DNA of 64,000 bases from Lutimonas saemankumensis (GTDB lineage: Bacteria; Bacteroidota; Bacteroidia; Flavobacteriales; Flavobacteriaceae). The stretch is taken from the NCBI RefSeq assembly GCF_020171465.1, contig NZ_JAIUZR010000003.1, positions 744,001-808,000 of the forward strand, given 5' to 3'. A program made the translations under genes and the position numbers. This document shows positions 16,987 to 24,911 of this stretch, one piece after another; the stretch's first letter is position 1; every line of letters starts with the position of its first letter. The notes beneath the pieces are model-generated. The model ran no database searches. It had not been told where the DNA came from and saw only the letters and a program-made list of their open reading frames with translations.

Positions 16987-17583
16987 CTAAAACTCTCTTA
17001 TAGCTCTTGTATGAACATTAGCTGCATCGCTGGTGTTGTCCAGGTGTTGTTCTCCAGTTGTGAAATCCTGAACCCAGGCACTTCCTATCTCATACTCTGT
17101 TGAAGACCAGTAAAGCTCCTCTGCGAAACCTTCCATTAAATGTTTGTTTTGATAAAGAATATTTAGCTGGTCCTTTGAGGGTAAAAACCAGTCTTTATAG
17201 CCTGCACTCTCATAATCACTACATAATTTTGCAGCGTAGAGGCCTGTATTTCCCTGAGCCTGGATAATGAGATTAGTGTTGCCTTTACCATCACTTAGAC
17301 TCACAGCTCCAGTAGTTAGAAATTCATTATTCCACCAAGGATCCGTTATACTTTGATCCTCTTTAGCAGCGATCAGACCGTGTTGACCTGTCTCGTCGAT
17401 GAAGAAAATGATTCCTCCCTGATAGTTGCTACCTATCTCGATTATCTCATTCTTAATTATTTCATTTCCAATTGGTATTTCAGTGATTGGCCCATCGTCC
17501 GAACACGAAAGTAAAAACAAGATTGAAATAAGGAAAAAAAATACTTCACTTTTAAATGATACGTATGATTTAGATGTTTTCAT
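16987..17583 (-). CDS. DUF1566-like lipoprotein
   Basis: The 198-residue protein begins with a lipoprotein signal ('FLLSCSDDG', Cys near residue 27). The mature part follows the DUF1566/'Fibrobacter succinogenes major paralogous' pattern: 'YQGGIIFFID', 'HGLIAAKEDQS', 'CSDYESAGYKDWFLPSKDQL', then 'YWSSTEY' and a late 'HTRAIREF'. Such domains are surface-exposed and of unknown function. It is flanked by repeat B at its 3' end. Family assignment is good; function is not known. Confidence 0.8.
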   Translation of the reverse strand: MKTSKSYVSFKSEVFFFLISILFLLSCSDDGPITEIPIGNEIIKNEIIEIGSNYQGGIIFFIDETGQHGLIAAKEDQSITDPWWNNEFLTTGAVSLSDGKGNTNLIIQAQGNTGLYAAKLCSDYESAGYKDWFLPSKDQLNILYQNKHLMEGFAEELYWSSTEYEIGSAWVQDFTTGEQHLDNTSDAANVHTRAIREF

Positions 17584-17786
17584 TTTTAAATATTTTTAAA
17601 ATAACCTGAAACAAATGTATTTAAGAACCAAAATTTAAATGTCTCAATTCATAAGATTTGAATTAATTAGGACAAAAAAGTTGAGAACATTATTTAGGTT
17701 TGACTATCAATTTGATATTCGATCTTGATAAGTAAAACAACAACTGTTCATCAGTTATACATGATACGAATTTAAAACCCATCCAA

Positions 17787-18227
17787 ATGAAAAGACAAAT
17801 CAATTTAGTTGTATTAATAATGCTGATATTGCTGTCATCTACTAGTTTGAAAGCACAGACGACCACAGATGAAATTATTGATGAATATTTTAAATTATAT
17901 GAAAAATCACCTGAGGAAGCTTTTGACTTTTTATCGAAAGATATAAAGGTGATAAGAGGTCAAGAGACTACTGAAAATTTAAAAAAACAGATTTTATTTG
18001 CCGCGAACCAATCTGGTGTTTATTATGGGTATGAAAAAATAATAGAAAAAAGCCTTGGCAATAGTTTGAAACTTCTAAGCTTTTTAATTAAATAGGAAAA
18101 GGAAGTTGTTCGATTGACTACCATATTGTATAAACCTGCAGACAAATGGAAGGTTATTGAGTATCACTTTGATGTTAGTCTTTTAAAGGAATTAAAAGAA
18201 TCAGCTAATCTTAATTCTTTGCAATAA
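17787..18227 (+). pseudogene. Secreted protein gene broken by an in-frame TAG
   Basis: The frame from ATG at 17787 runs 102 codons to a TAG at 18093-18095, then continues open in the same frame for 43 more codons to TAA at 18225-18227. The first part has a signal peptide (cleavage near 'LKAQT', residue 24) and a helical domain. The part after the TAG ('RLTTILYKPADKWKVIEYHF') looks like the natural end of the same small secreted family, where a Tyr is expected near the stop position (from memory of relatives). A single nonsense change is the simplest reading. Repeat copy C follows at once. Confidence 0.75.
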
Positions 18228-18242
18228 ATAAGACTGCTACAT

Positions 18243-18331
18243 ACTGACTTGTTTGACTAGGGTGAAGGAGCAAACAAGGAAGCCAAGCAACAGAGAAATG
18301 AAAGCCGTTTTGAACTTTTATCTGTATGGTA
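18243..18331 (+). repeat. Dispersed hairpin repeat, truncated copy C
   Basis: This copy lacks the leading arm and the inner stem-loop. It joins 'CTGACTTGTTTGACTAGGG' directly to 'TGAAGGAGCAAACAAGGAAG', then matches copy B almost perfectly through 'GTTTTGAACTTTTATCTGTA'. The missing middle corresponds to about 40 bp of copy B. It lies between the nonsense-broken gene and the 3' end of a DUF6090 gene. Confidence 0.82.
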
Positions 18332-18383
18332 TGAACTTCATACACAACTCTAATGCTATTATCGAAAAATCAAATTTTGAATC

Positions 18384-19130
18384 TTATTTCCCCTTCAATT
18401 CCGCATCGATAAAATCGATCAAATCCTGGATGTTCCCCGCCGTTCTATAAGCACGATCTTTCACACCTTCATTCTCATTCAATGCCAAATTGAGGACGTT
18501 GATAAACGTAATGTCATTTTTCATGGCAAAAAATCCTTTCTCAGAAATTTCAGAGGTACCGCTATAAAAAGTTTCACTACCATTCCAAATGAAAGAAAAG
18601 TACTCAGTATATTTTGGCAGAATGATATTATTTATTTTAAAAATACGCTCAGTTTCATACTTGGCATAATACGGATAACTCAATTCATAAAGTTTAGAAA
18701 TAGCACCCCTTAAACTGTCATTGGAAATGATATCCAGACCTTTGGACTGCAGGAGTGAATAACTACCCTGAACCGCATCAAAATGAGGATTAAGCCTTGA
18801 AACATGAATATTGTATTTAAAAGTTTCAGAAGGCTTGTCATTGTTATTTAAATAGTTAAGGACGGCCGTTCCTGAATGAGTAATGGAATCCATCACAGCA
18901 ATATCCTGATTGATTTCAATCAAATCCAGAGGCAGATTGGCACGAATTTCTTTTAAAGTCTTGATTTCAATAACACGGGTTTTTTGTTCCTCGTTCCAGT
19001 TATTGATCTGAAGCGCAATTAAGATCCCGATCACGACAAGGATGATTTCACCAATCGCATAACGGGCATACTTCAGAGGACGGTTGTCATCAGCCATTTT
19101 TTTACGGATTTTACGGAAGAAGGGTATCAT
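18384..19130 (-). CDS. DUF6090 family membrane protein (second of a tandem pair)
   Basis: The 248-residue protein has the DUF6090 layout: a basic amphipathic start 'MIPFFRKIRKKMADDNRPLK', one membrane helix at about residues 28-44 ('GEIILVVIGILIALQIN'), then a helical, presumably periplasmic domain of about 200 residues. The C-terminal domain carries 'LLQSKGLDIISNDSLRGAIS', which parallels the 'NSGxLxIxxNxxLRxxIxxW' pattern of the other copies. Its start overlaps the stop of the upstream copy by ATGA. The first ~146 nt are nearly identical to that copy while the rest is diverged. Function unknown. Confidence 0.85.
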   Translation of the reverse strand: MIPFFRKIRKKMADDNRPLKYARYAIGEIILVVIGILIALQINNWNEEQKTRVIEIKTLKEIRANLPLDLIEINQDIAVMDSITHSGTAVLNYLNNNDKPSETFKYNIHVSRLNPHFDAVQGSYSLLQSKGLDIISNDSLRGAISKLYELSYPYYAKYETERIFKINNIILPKYTEYFSFIWNGSETFYSGTSEISEKGFFAMKNDITFINVLNLALNENEGVKDRAYRTAGNIQDLIDFIDAELKGK

Positions 19131-19861
19131 TTTGATAAGTTCTGATCGATTAAAATTCTTAATGAATCCAAAATAGATTTCTCTGCTGTGTATATTTGGT
19201 TCATATGCTGATGTGTCCCGTAAATACGACCTAAATGGTTTCTTAGTAATGGGTCCTTTAACAATTCTTTCCTTTTCTCGGGAATCACGGCACTTAATCT
19301 AAGTTCATATCTTGAAATGTCAATAAAATTAATAATATACTCATTATATCGTCGCGAAAGATATTCTGATTCGCCTTCAAATTTTCTTATTTGATGTATC
19401 CTTTCTGTCCAAGAAGATAATATTTTTCTAATTCTTTCATCTTGAAAGATATCTAATGATCCTGTATTATATATTTCTTGAATGCTTGCGTCATTCATAG
19501 ATATTATGCTATAGTCTCCAGCGTTGAACAATAATGAATCTAAAACCATTCCTTCTAAAAGGTCGAATTCATCATAAGCCAAAAGCATAATAAGTGTATC
19601 AGCTGATTTAGAGATTTCTTTTGAATCATCAATAACCCGCATAAGCTCCTTTTGAGATAAATTGATGCCAGATTTGATACTCATAAGGTATTGCTTTTCT
19701 ATTTCTTTTAATTTTCTTTCCTCGTTCCAGTTATTGATCTGAAGCGCAATTAAGATCCCGATCACGACAAGGATGATTTCACCAATGGCATAGCGAGCAT
19801 ATTTTAAAGGACGGTTGTCATCAGCCATTTTTTTACGGATTTTACGGAAGAAGGGTATCAT
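19127..19861 (-). CDS. DUF6090 family membrane protein (first of a tandem pair)
   Basis: The 244-residue protein has the same constant N-terminus and membrane helix as the other four copies, followed by its own C-terminal domain with 'EIYNTGSLDIFQDERIRKIL' at about residues 125-144. A promoter-like box (CCTATATTTAG) lies 19 nt upstream of the ATG. The downstream copy starts within its stop codon, so the two are translated as a coupled pair, perhaps as partners in a hetero-oligomer (inference). No enzymatic motif was seen. Confidence 0.85.
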   Translation of the reverse strand: MIPFFRKIRKKMADDNRPLKYARYAIGEIILVVIGILIALQINNWNEERKLKEIEKQYLMSIKSGINLSQKELMRVIDDSKEISKSADTLIMLLAYDEFDLLEGMVLDSLLFNAGDYSIISMNDASIQEIYNTGSLDIFQDERIRKILSSWTERIHQIRKFEGESEYLSRRYNEYIINFIDISRYELRLSAVIPEKRKELLKDPLLRNHLGRIYGTHQHMNQIYTAEKSILDSLRILIDQNLSK

Positions 19862-19879
19862 TTGGTTCTAAGTTGAAAT

Positions 19880-19890
19880 CTAAATATAGG
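19880..19890 (-). promoter_or_regulatory. Conserved DUF6090 promoter-like box
   Basis: On the minus strand this reads CCTATATTTAG, a near match to the Bacteroidota -7 box TAnnTTTG. The same sequence occurs 18-19 nt upstream of the ATG at three other DUF6090 loci (27125, 39589, 43757). The preceding 'ATCATTTTCC' is also shared with the copy at 27125. A short 5' leader of about 10-14 nt would result. Confidence 0.6.
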
Positions 19891-20035
19891 AAAATGATTT
19901 TATAACAGAGAAATGATTGCACCCCAGCCCCTTACAAAAACACCCCAAAAATAAACAAGAAATAAGGCTAAAAACATGTAACACAAGAGTCATTGAGCAG
20001 TCTAATCACATTGTAAAAAGTCTAATCTATATCAA

Positions 20036-20959
20036 ATGAAAAAAATTATTTTCCCCCTGTTCATATTAACAGTATCCTTAATTTCCTGTACGTCAAATGA
20101 TGAACCCGATAAAGACCTGAATTGCCAGGAAGACAGGAATCAGGTAAGCATGACCCGATTTGTAAAATCCGACAGCAGATCAAATGAGGTGATCAACAGT
20201 TATACCTATAATGAAAAGAACCTGCTGGCTTCTAGAACACGTACTTCGCCAACACGGAATTTTGAATATACCTATGTATATGATTGCAGCAATAATTTGG
20301 TGGAAAGACTGGTAGATGAAACCAAAGACCCGCAATATGACGCTTCCGATTATTTCTATACCTATGACGAGCAAAACAGGCTGGTAGGATTTAGCAATAC
20401 CTATCAGGGAGAATCCAATTATGAGCTCAGTTATAATGGAAATGTCGTGACAGCTTCAGGGATCATCGGGATGGATGAAAATGCTTCAATAAGCATGCAA
20501 CTCAATAGCCTGGGGCAGGTGATCCGCCTGGATAGAAACGCGGATCTCGGTTTTGTGGACCAGGTGATCACGACCACCTTTGCATATGACACCAACGGCA
20601 ACCTGGTCAAAGTGGAAGATTTTGACCATGAAGGCAACCTGAAATACAGCATCAGTATATTCTATGACGACAATACCAATCCGTATTATGATCAGTTTAA
20701 GTCTATTTATCTGCAAAGATTTATCAGTCTGTTTTACGATGCCGGTTACTGGGCCTCAGATACGATCTCAACAGACGCTTTCAAATTCCCTTATCTAAAG
20801 AACAACATGACCAGCGTAGTAGACAACTTATGCAACCCCTGTTATGAAGAAGTTGTCAAAAGGGTTTACCATTACGATGACCAGGTCTATCCGCAAAAGT
20901 TCAGCCTTTCCTACTGGGGCGCACCCGGTACAGAAACTGAAATTGAATACTACGAGTAA
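20036..20959 (+). CDS. Secreted lipoprotein with YD/RHS-like repeats
   Basis: The 307-residue protein has a lipoprotein signal ('SLISCTSND', Cys near 18). Its body is made of YD-like beta-hairpins: 'YTYNEKNLLASRTR', 'YVYDCSNNLVERLVDE', 'YTYDEQNRLVGF' and 'FAYDTNGNLVKVEDFDHEGN'. Such repeats form beta-wound surface structures. It is much shorter than RHS toxins and has no toxin tip, so a cell-surface binding or structural role is more likely. A Cys-x-x-Cys near residue 267 ('NLCNPCYEE') may bind metal or form a disulphide. Confidence 0.72.
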   Translation: MKKIIFPLFILTVSLISCTSNDEPDKDLNCQEDRNQVSMTRFVKSDSRSNEVINSYTYNEKNLLASRTRTSPTRNFEYTYVYDCSNNLVERLVDETKDPQYDASDYFYTYDEQNRLVGFSNTYQGESNYELSYNGNVVTASGIIGMDENASISMQLNSLGQVIRLDRNADLGFVDQVITTTFAYDTNGNLVKVEDFDHEGNLKYSISIFYDDNTNPYYDQFKSIYLQRFISLFYDAGYWASDTISTDAFKFPYLKNNMTSVVDNLCNPCYEEVVKRVYHYDDQVYPQKFSLSYWGAPGTETEIEYYE

Positions 20960-21067
20960 AACTTGTTCAATAAATCATCAGATCTTACGTTTTATAAGGA
21001 ACAGATTGTATTCTAAATTGCTATGGATACCCTTTATATTTTCTTACATTTTAAACCTTAAAAGATC

Positions 21068-21595
21068 ATGAAATTCAAAAAGATCATTTTTGCTTCTTCC
21101 CTTTTAATCGTAGTTCTGCTCTCTAATTCGGTATATGCTCAAAGCAAAAGCAAAGAAGCTTTGGGAAAGGCCATGGTATCGAGTATTCTAAATGATGATC
21201 TTGACAGTTTTAAATCGCTGTTATTACCAAAGGAAGTAGTCCTAAAATATCAGTATAATCATGATCTGGAAAACACAGATCAGGAAACTCGGGATTCTTT
21301 AATGGCCGAACATGAGGCGGCCTATGATCTTAAGGTCATACCGCGCTATGAAGAAAAGTTTAAGCAAATGGTAAAGCTCAATCAAGCCAGCAATGTGAAC
21401 TGGAGTCATTTGAAATTTCTAATTTTATACAAGGCTGAGTCAAAAGGAGAGGAGTATATTCCGTTTTTTATTGATACAAAATTGAACAATTCAGACTACC
21501 GTCACTTTTATTTTGATGCGGTCAGATACAAGGGTGAATGGTATTTTTCAGGTAATATGGAACTCACAAAAGGTGAGAAATACGCCCTGAAGTAA
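21068..21595 (+). CDS. Secreted hypothetical protein
   Basis: The 175-residue protein has a signal peptide (core 'IIFASSLLIVVLLSNSVYAQ', cleavage near residue 25). The mature part is helical in its first half and ends in beta strands ('RHFYFDAVRYKGEWYFSGNMEL'), a shape common to NTF2-like or DUF3887-like exported proteins. I cannot name the family. The leader 'AAAAGATCATGAAA' resembles that of the lipoprotein genes at 22605 and 23147. Confidence 0.65.
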   Translation: MKFKKIIFASSLLIVVLLSNSVYAQSKSKEALGKAMVSSILNDDLDSFKSLLLPKEVVLKYQYNHDLENTDQETRDSLMAEHEAAYDLKVIPRYEEKFKQMVKLNQASNVNWSHLKFLILYKAESKGEEYIPFFIDTKLNNSDYRHFYFDAVRYKGEWYFSGNMELTKGEKYALK

Positions 21596-21683
21596 AGATA
21601 AAGCACAACCCATTCATTTAAATAAACCGTATCTTGTAGGACAGGACACACAAAACAGTGTTCCGGCAACCGAAACAAGAAAA

Positions 21684-22148
21684 ATGACAAAGCAAAGGTT
21701 ATTTAAAGTAAGTATGATATTCATACTCATGGGTTGTGCATCATTTGTGCCTATAAAAGGGCAAAATTTGGAAAAACATACCTGGAAAAACCGAATTCTG
21801 GTAATTAAAACCACAAACAAGACATCAGAAATTTATCAGCAGCAAGTCAAAGAATTTGAAAATTCCGAGGCCGAGCTCAAGGACCGTAAATTTGTACTGT
21901 ACAAGGTAACAGGAGATGATTTTGAAAGCATCGATTATACCCAAGAGGCATCGACCAATTCTGGTAACATTTCAGGAACATCCCTGGAGAAGATCTTCCA
22001 TGCCCAAGAACATTTTGAAGTTGTTCTTATTGGACTTGATGGAGGGGTAAAACTGAGACAAACGGAAGTCCTAAGCAAAGAAGATCTTTATGGTATTGTA
22101 GATGCCATGCCCATGAGACGATCTGAATTAAACAGGAAAAATAAATAA
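21684..22148 (+). CDS. DUF4174 domain protein
   Basis: The 154-residue protein has an N-terminal signal (hydrophobic core 'VSMIFILMGCASFVPIKG'; a lipobox-like Cys at about residue 17). The rest matches DUF4174: 'HTWKNRILVIKT', a central 'DRKFVLYKVTGDDF', 'FEVVLIGLDGGVKLRQTEVLSKEDLYGIVDAMPMRRSE'. The family resembles thioredoxin-fold proteins without the CxxC, and its role is unknown. It stands alone, with 88 bp upstream of it, and ends close to a convergent gene. Confidence 0.85.
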   Translation: MTKQRLFKVSMIFILMGCASFVPIKGQNLEKHTWKNRILVIKTTNKTSEIYQQQVKEFENSEAELKDRKFVLYKVTGDDFESIDYTQEASTNSGNISGTSLEKIFHAQEHFEVVLIGLDGGVKLRQTEVLSKEDLYGIVDAMPMRRSELNRKNK

Positions 22149-22191
22149 CTGTAAATTTCCAGTTTCCTGTATCTACTGGGCTTTGATCCTG

Positions 22192-22605
22192 TCAAAAACT
22201 GATTTTTAGGCCCACAGAAGCATAGCTTGTGTCTTGAAACGGGAGTCCCACAGCGCCAATCTTTCCGGCATTTAAAATTACCTGGGCCTCTCTTTTGTTC
22301 GAATTAGCCACAATAAACACAGGAATACTGGCCAGGGAGGATGCAGCTCCAACAGTCATAATCAGTGCACCTGAACCTGCTCCGCTCCAGGTATCCGAAT
22401 TTACACCAATGAGCCATCCCGTAAGCATGGCGCCTGCGCCTGCACCCAGCAGTATGTATCCTGTTTTCCTTAGTTTTTTATGTTTTTGCATATAAAAGTC
22501 ATACATATCTTGGTGCCCGTATTCCGTTGAGTTTTCTATGACCTGGCTTTGAGCCGTTTGAACGTTGAAAAAGAAGATGAACAATAATAAAAGATAGGAT
22601 TTCAT
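22192..22605 (-). CDS. Secreted or membrane hypothetical protein with Gly/Ala-rich hydrophobic segments
   Basis: Starting at the ATG at 22605, the 137-residue product has a signal peptide ending near 'TAQSQ', then two Gly/Ala-rich hydrophobic segments ('TGYILLGAGAGAMLTGWLIGV' and 'SGALIMTVGAASSLASIPVFIVA'). It ends with a beta-strand and terminal Phe ('YASVGLKISF'), typical of outer-membrane-associated proteins in this phylum. I prefer this start over an upstream one at 22647 because of the signal peptide and because the leader before 22605 is shared with the neighbouring gene at 23147. Confidence 0.62.
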   Translation of the reverse strand: MKSYLLLLFIFFFNVQTAQSQVIENSTEYGHQDMYDFYMQKHKKLRKTGYILLGAGAGAMLTGWLIGVNSDTWSGAGSGALIMTVGAASSLASIPVFIVANSNKREAQVILNAGKIGAVGLPFQDTSYASVGLKISF

Positions 22606-22676
22606 GATCTTGGATTTTAGGAACAATTGATAAATAGATTCATACATTTTATATACTCGAGGAATTTTTATTGGGC

Positions 22677-23147
22677 CTATTTCACCTTATGCATTATTAT
22701 TGATTCCTCATCTTCGGGATAATCCTTATTGAATAAATAATGGTAAATCAGTGTAGTATCATTAACTTTTTCAAAGCGATGACTGGTATGAATGCCGGCA
22801 AATACCAGGATCGCCTCGTATTCATTATTCCTTATGTTATCAAGTCCCTTAAGTCCCCATTCAGAGGTGTTTATGGTTTGGTTAAAATTCATGCTGGAAA
22901 CATTTGGCTCTAAGGAAGATTTGCCGATAACATTGTCACTGGTAAACTCAAAAACTCGATATAAATAATACAAATTCCATTCCTCATCGGGTATATCGCT
23001 TTCCCATGTCCCAATGATCCAGGAAGGAGGAGAGAAATAAGTACTGTCCATATCATCCGAATCATCACAACTGGTCATCAAGGCAATAAATGTTAAACAG
23101 ATTGCTGTTTGCTTTAAAAATGAAAGTTTTGTTTTTTTTAGTTTCAT
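22677..23147 (-). CDS. Lipocalin-like lipoprotein
   Basis: The 156-residue protein has a lipoprotein signal ('IALMTSCDDSDD', Cys near 27) and an Asp/Ser linker. The mature part opens with 'WIIGTWESD' and alternates short beta strands ('YLYRVFEFTSDNVIG', 'EYEAILVFAG', 'TLIYHYLF'), as in the small lipocalin-like lipoproteins common in flavobacteria. The leader TAAAATCCAAGATCATGAAA is identical to that of the next gene at 22605. A TAGATTTG box, a full match to TAnnTTTG, lies at 23171-23178 on the minus strand. Confidence 0.65.
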   Translation of the reverse strand: MKLKKTKLSFLKQTAICLTFIALMTSCDDSDDMDSTYFSPPSWIIGTWESDIPDEEWNLYYLYRVFEFTSDNVIGKSSLEPNVSSMNFNQTINTSEWGLKGLDNIRNNEYEAILVFAGIHTSHRFEKVNDTTLIYHYLFNKDYPEDEESIIMHKVK

Positions 23148-23170
23148 GATCTTGGATTTTAAAATTTGAT

Positions 23171-23178
23171 CAAATCTA
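23171..23178 (-). promoter_or_regulatory. -7 box TAGATTTG upstream of the 22677-23147 gene
   Basis: On the minus strand this is TAGATTTG, matching TAnnTTTG at every fixed base, 23 nt before the ATG at 23147. No convincing -33 TTG was found at the usual distance, so the call is moderate. Confidence 0.4.
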
Positions 23179-23474
23179 AATACAGGAGTTCAGTTGAATG
23201 TCCCATAATCCCCGAATCGGATAAATTGAGACCTATTTGAAGATTATCTTAGCTTATAAAGTATGTTCAATAAAATCATGTCTTCAACATAATTTTTACC
23301 GATAAAATTCGTTATCAATTGTAGAAAAAGAATATACTAAACTCGAAAAGGGTTATAAATTGACTATTAAAAGAAACCTCATTTTTAAGGATATGATTGA
23401 GTATGAGTCAGCTACGTAGCTGATTGATACCCTGTCTTGCTATAAAAATGGTTTTGCATTGTAATTAAATCGCT
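23179..23474. other. Divergent intergenic region upstream of the repeat protein
   Basis: About 300 bp separate two divergent lipoprotein genes. No gene was seen. The region is AT-rich and holds a perfect 16-bp palindrome at 23408-23423, listed separately. I found no clear TAnnTTTG box for the + strand gene. Confidence 0.6.
23408..23423. promoter_or_regulatory. Perfect 16-bp palindrome, candidate operator
   Basis: TCAGCTACGTAGCTGA is self-complementary over all 16 bases and lies 51 bp before the ATG of the Asp/Ser/Gly-repeat lipoprotein gene. A dimeric regulator site is a reasonable guess. There is no T-run, so it is not a terminator. Confidence 0.4.
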
Positions 23475-24695
23475 ATGAAAAAGAAAACTATTAAAATTAA
23501 ATTGAGCTCGTTTAAATTTCTTTTATTCCTGCCCATACTATTACTCTCATATTGTGACAGTAATTTAGAAGAACCCGTTCTTAATTCAGAAAAGGGACTA
23601 TCTAAAGACGCTAAGGTATTTTCATTAATGAAAGCTGCCGTTCAAAGCGATTCGGATAAATACTCGACCAGTAACAAAACTGACTTGGCTAAAGGAACTG
23701 AAACGGAAACGGATGATCAATGTACTTACTTTTTATATCCAATGTACATTGACGTTTATGTAGGCGACAATCCTGTTCCGGAGGAGAAAGAAATTAATTC
23801 AGATGAGGAATTAATTGCATTTATAGATGGATTTACTTTTGAAGAGGAACTCTCTATTGCAACCACGCCTAATTATGAAATGTACATTCGATTCCCAATT
23901 ATATTACTGGACTCTGATGGCGTTGAAACGGAATTGAATAATTTAATTGAACTGGAAGGAACTTTGGAAATGGCTGTTGAAGTCTGTGCCAGTCTGGAAA
24001 ACGATGGTTCCGGTAGTGGTTCTGATGACGGTTCTGGCAGTGGTTCTGATGACGGTTCCGGTAGTGGTACTGAAGATGGTTCTGGCGGTGGTACTGATGA
24101 TGGATCAGGAAGCGGTACTGATGATGGTTCCGGTAGTGGTACTGATGATGGTTCCGGTAGTGGTACTGACGACGGTTCCGGAAGTGGTTCTGACGACGGT
24201 TCCGATAGTGGTACTGACGGTGGTTCCGGTAGTGGTTCTGACGATGGTTCAGGCAGTGGTACTGACGACGGTTCCGGTAGTGGTTCTGATGACGGTACCG
24301 GTAGTGGTTCTGATGATGGTTCCGGTAGTGGTTCTGACGATGGTTCAGGTAGTGGATCTGATGATGGTTCAGGCAGTGGTTCTGATAATGGTTCCGGAGA
24401 AAGTTCTGACGATAGTTCCGGAGAAAGTTCTGATGATGATTCCGGTAGCGGTTCTGACGATGGTTCCGGTAGTGGTTCTGATGACGGTTCAGGAGAAAGT
24501 TCTGATAATGGTTCAGAAGAGGAATCACTGAGTACGGATGAAAACGATTCAGATTCCGAATATGAGTATTGTGATAAAAACAAGAAAAAAGTAATTATAT
24601 GTCATAAGGGTAAAACCATATGTGTAAGTATCAATGCTCTTTGGGGGCATTTGTATCACCATTCAGAGGATACCCTCGGAAGCTGTGAAGATTAA
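23475..24695 (+). CDS. Lipoprotein with 8-residue Asp-Gly-Ser repeats and a Cys/His C-terminal domain
   Basis: The 406-residue protein has a lipoprotein signal ('LLLSYCDSN', Cys near 27). A globular part follows (about 30-175, with 'FLYPMYIDVYVGDNPVP' and 'MYIRFPIILLDSDGVE'). Then come about 21 copies of an 8-residue unit, consensus DGSGSG(S/T)D, from about residue 177 to 345. A C-terminal domain contains 'CDKNKKKVIICHKGKTICV' and 'ALWGHLYHHSEDTLGSC'. I have seen similar 'CHKGKT.xVSxNAxxxHLxHGDxxGxC' tails in other Bacteroidota surface proteins. The repeat is strongly acidic and may bind Ca2+ or act as a flexible stalk; the tail could bind metal. A strong terminator follows. Confidence 0.8.
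   Translation: MKKKTIKIKLSSFKFLLFLPILLLSYCDSNLEEPVLNSEKGLSKDAKVFSLMKAAVQSDSDKYSTSNKTDLAKGTETETDDQCTYFLYPMYIDVYVGDNPVPEEKEINSDEELIAFIDGFTFEEELSIATTPNYEMYIRFPIILLDSDGVETELNNLIELEGTLEMAVEVCASLENDGSGSGSDDGSGSGSDDGSGSGTEDGSGGGTDDGSGSGTDDGSGSGTDDGSGSGTDDGSGSGSDDGSDSGTDGGSGSGSDDGSGSGTDDGSGSGSDDGTGSGSDDGSGSGSDDGSGSGSDDGSGSGSDNGSGESSDDSSGESSDDDSGSGSDDGSGSGSDDGSGESSDNGSEEESLSTDENDSDSEYEYCDKNKKKVIICHKGKTICVSINALWGHLYHHSEDTLGSCED
24003..24506 (+). repeat. In-frame 24-bp tandem repeat tract
   Basis: About 21 imperfect copies of a 24-bp unit (like GGTTCCGGTAGTGGTTCTGA plus TGAC) encode the DGSGSG(S/T)D repeats. Differences are mostly at third codon positions or switch Ser to Thr. The first and last few units (with 'GESSD') are the most divergent, as expected for a tract that expands from its middle. 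Confidence 0.88.
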
Positions 24696-24723
24696 TATTA
24701 CGGCCCTGGCTTAAAAATGAATG

Positions 24724-24753
24724 AAAAACCTCAGTTAGACTGGGGTTTTTTGT
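24724..24753 (+). terminator. Rho-independent terminator
   Basis: The stem AAACCTCAGT/ACTGGGGTTT (one G-T pair) has a TAG loop and is followed by a T-run (TTTTTTG). It lies about 30 bp after the stop of the repeat lipoprotein gene. Confidence 0.85.
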
Positions 24754-24911
24754 TTGACTTAAGCTTTACTCAAAAAGACGAGTGTGCTTATAAATTCATA
24801 TTAAATCATTGGGAAATGTGAGGATGTTTCCGGATTTGTATTGGATAATCTCAAAGAATTATTTGATCTTTGCGCCTGAAATCAAAAAGGGTAGATAATT
24901 CCGATAGATTC

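Noticed and set aside
18093-18095. TAG read through as a recoded amino acid
   Set aside because: No recoding signal or pyrrolysine/suppressor machinery is seen. A simple nonsense mutation is more likely.
24003-24506. Possible CRISPR array
   Set aside because: The 24-bp units are contiguous, with no spacers, and encode an in-frame repeat. No cas genes are present.
23873-24583. Long open frames on both strands across the Asp/Gly/Ser repeat (Pro/Glu/Ser-rich, His/Asn-rich and Val/Met-rich products)
   Set aside because: A tandem repeat whose length is a multiple of three leaves several frames open. Only the frame with a lipoprotein signal and a structured C-terminus is a gene.
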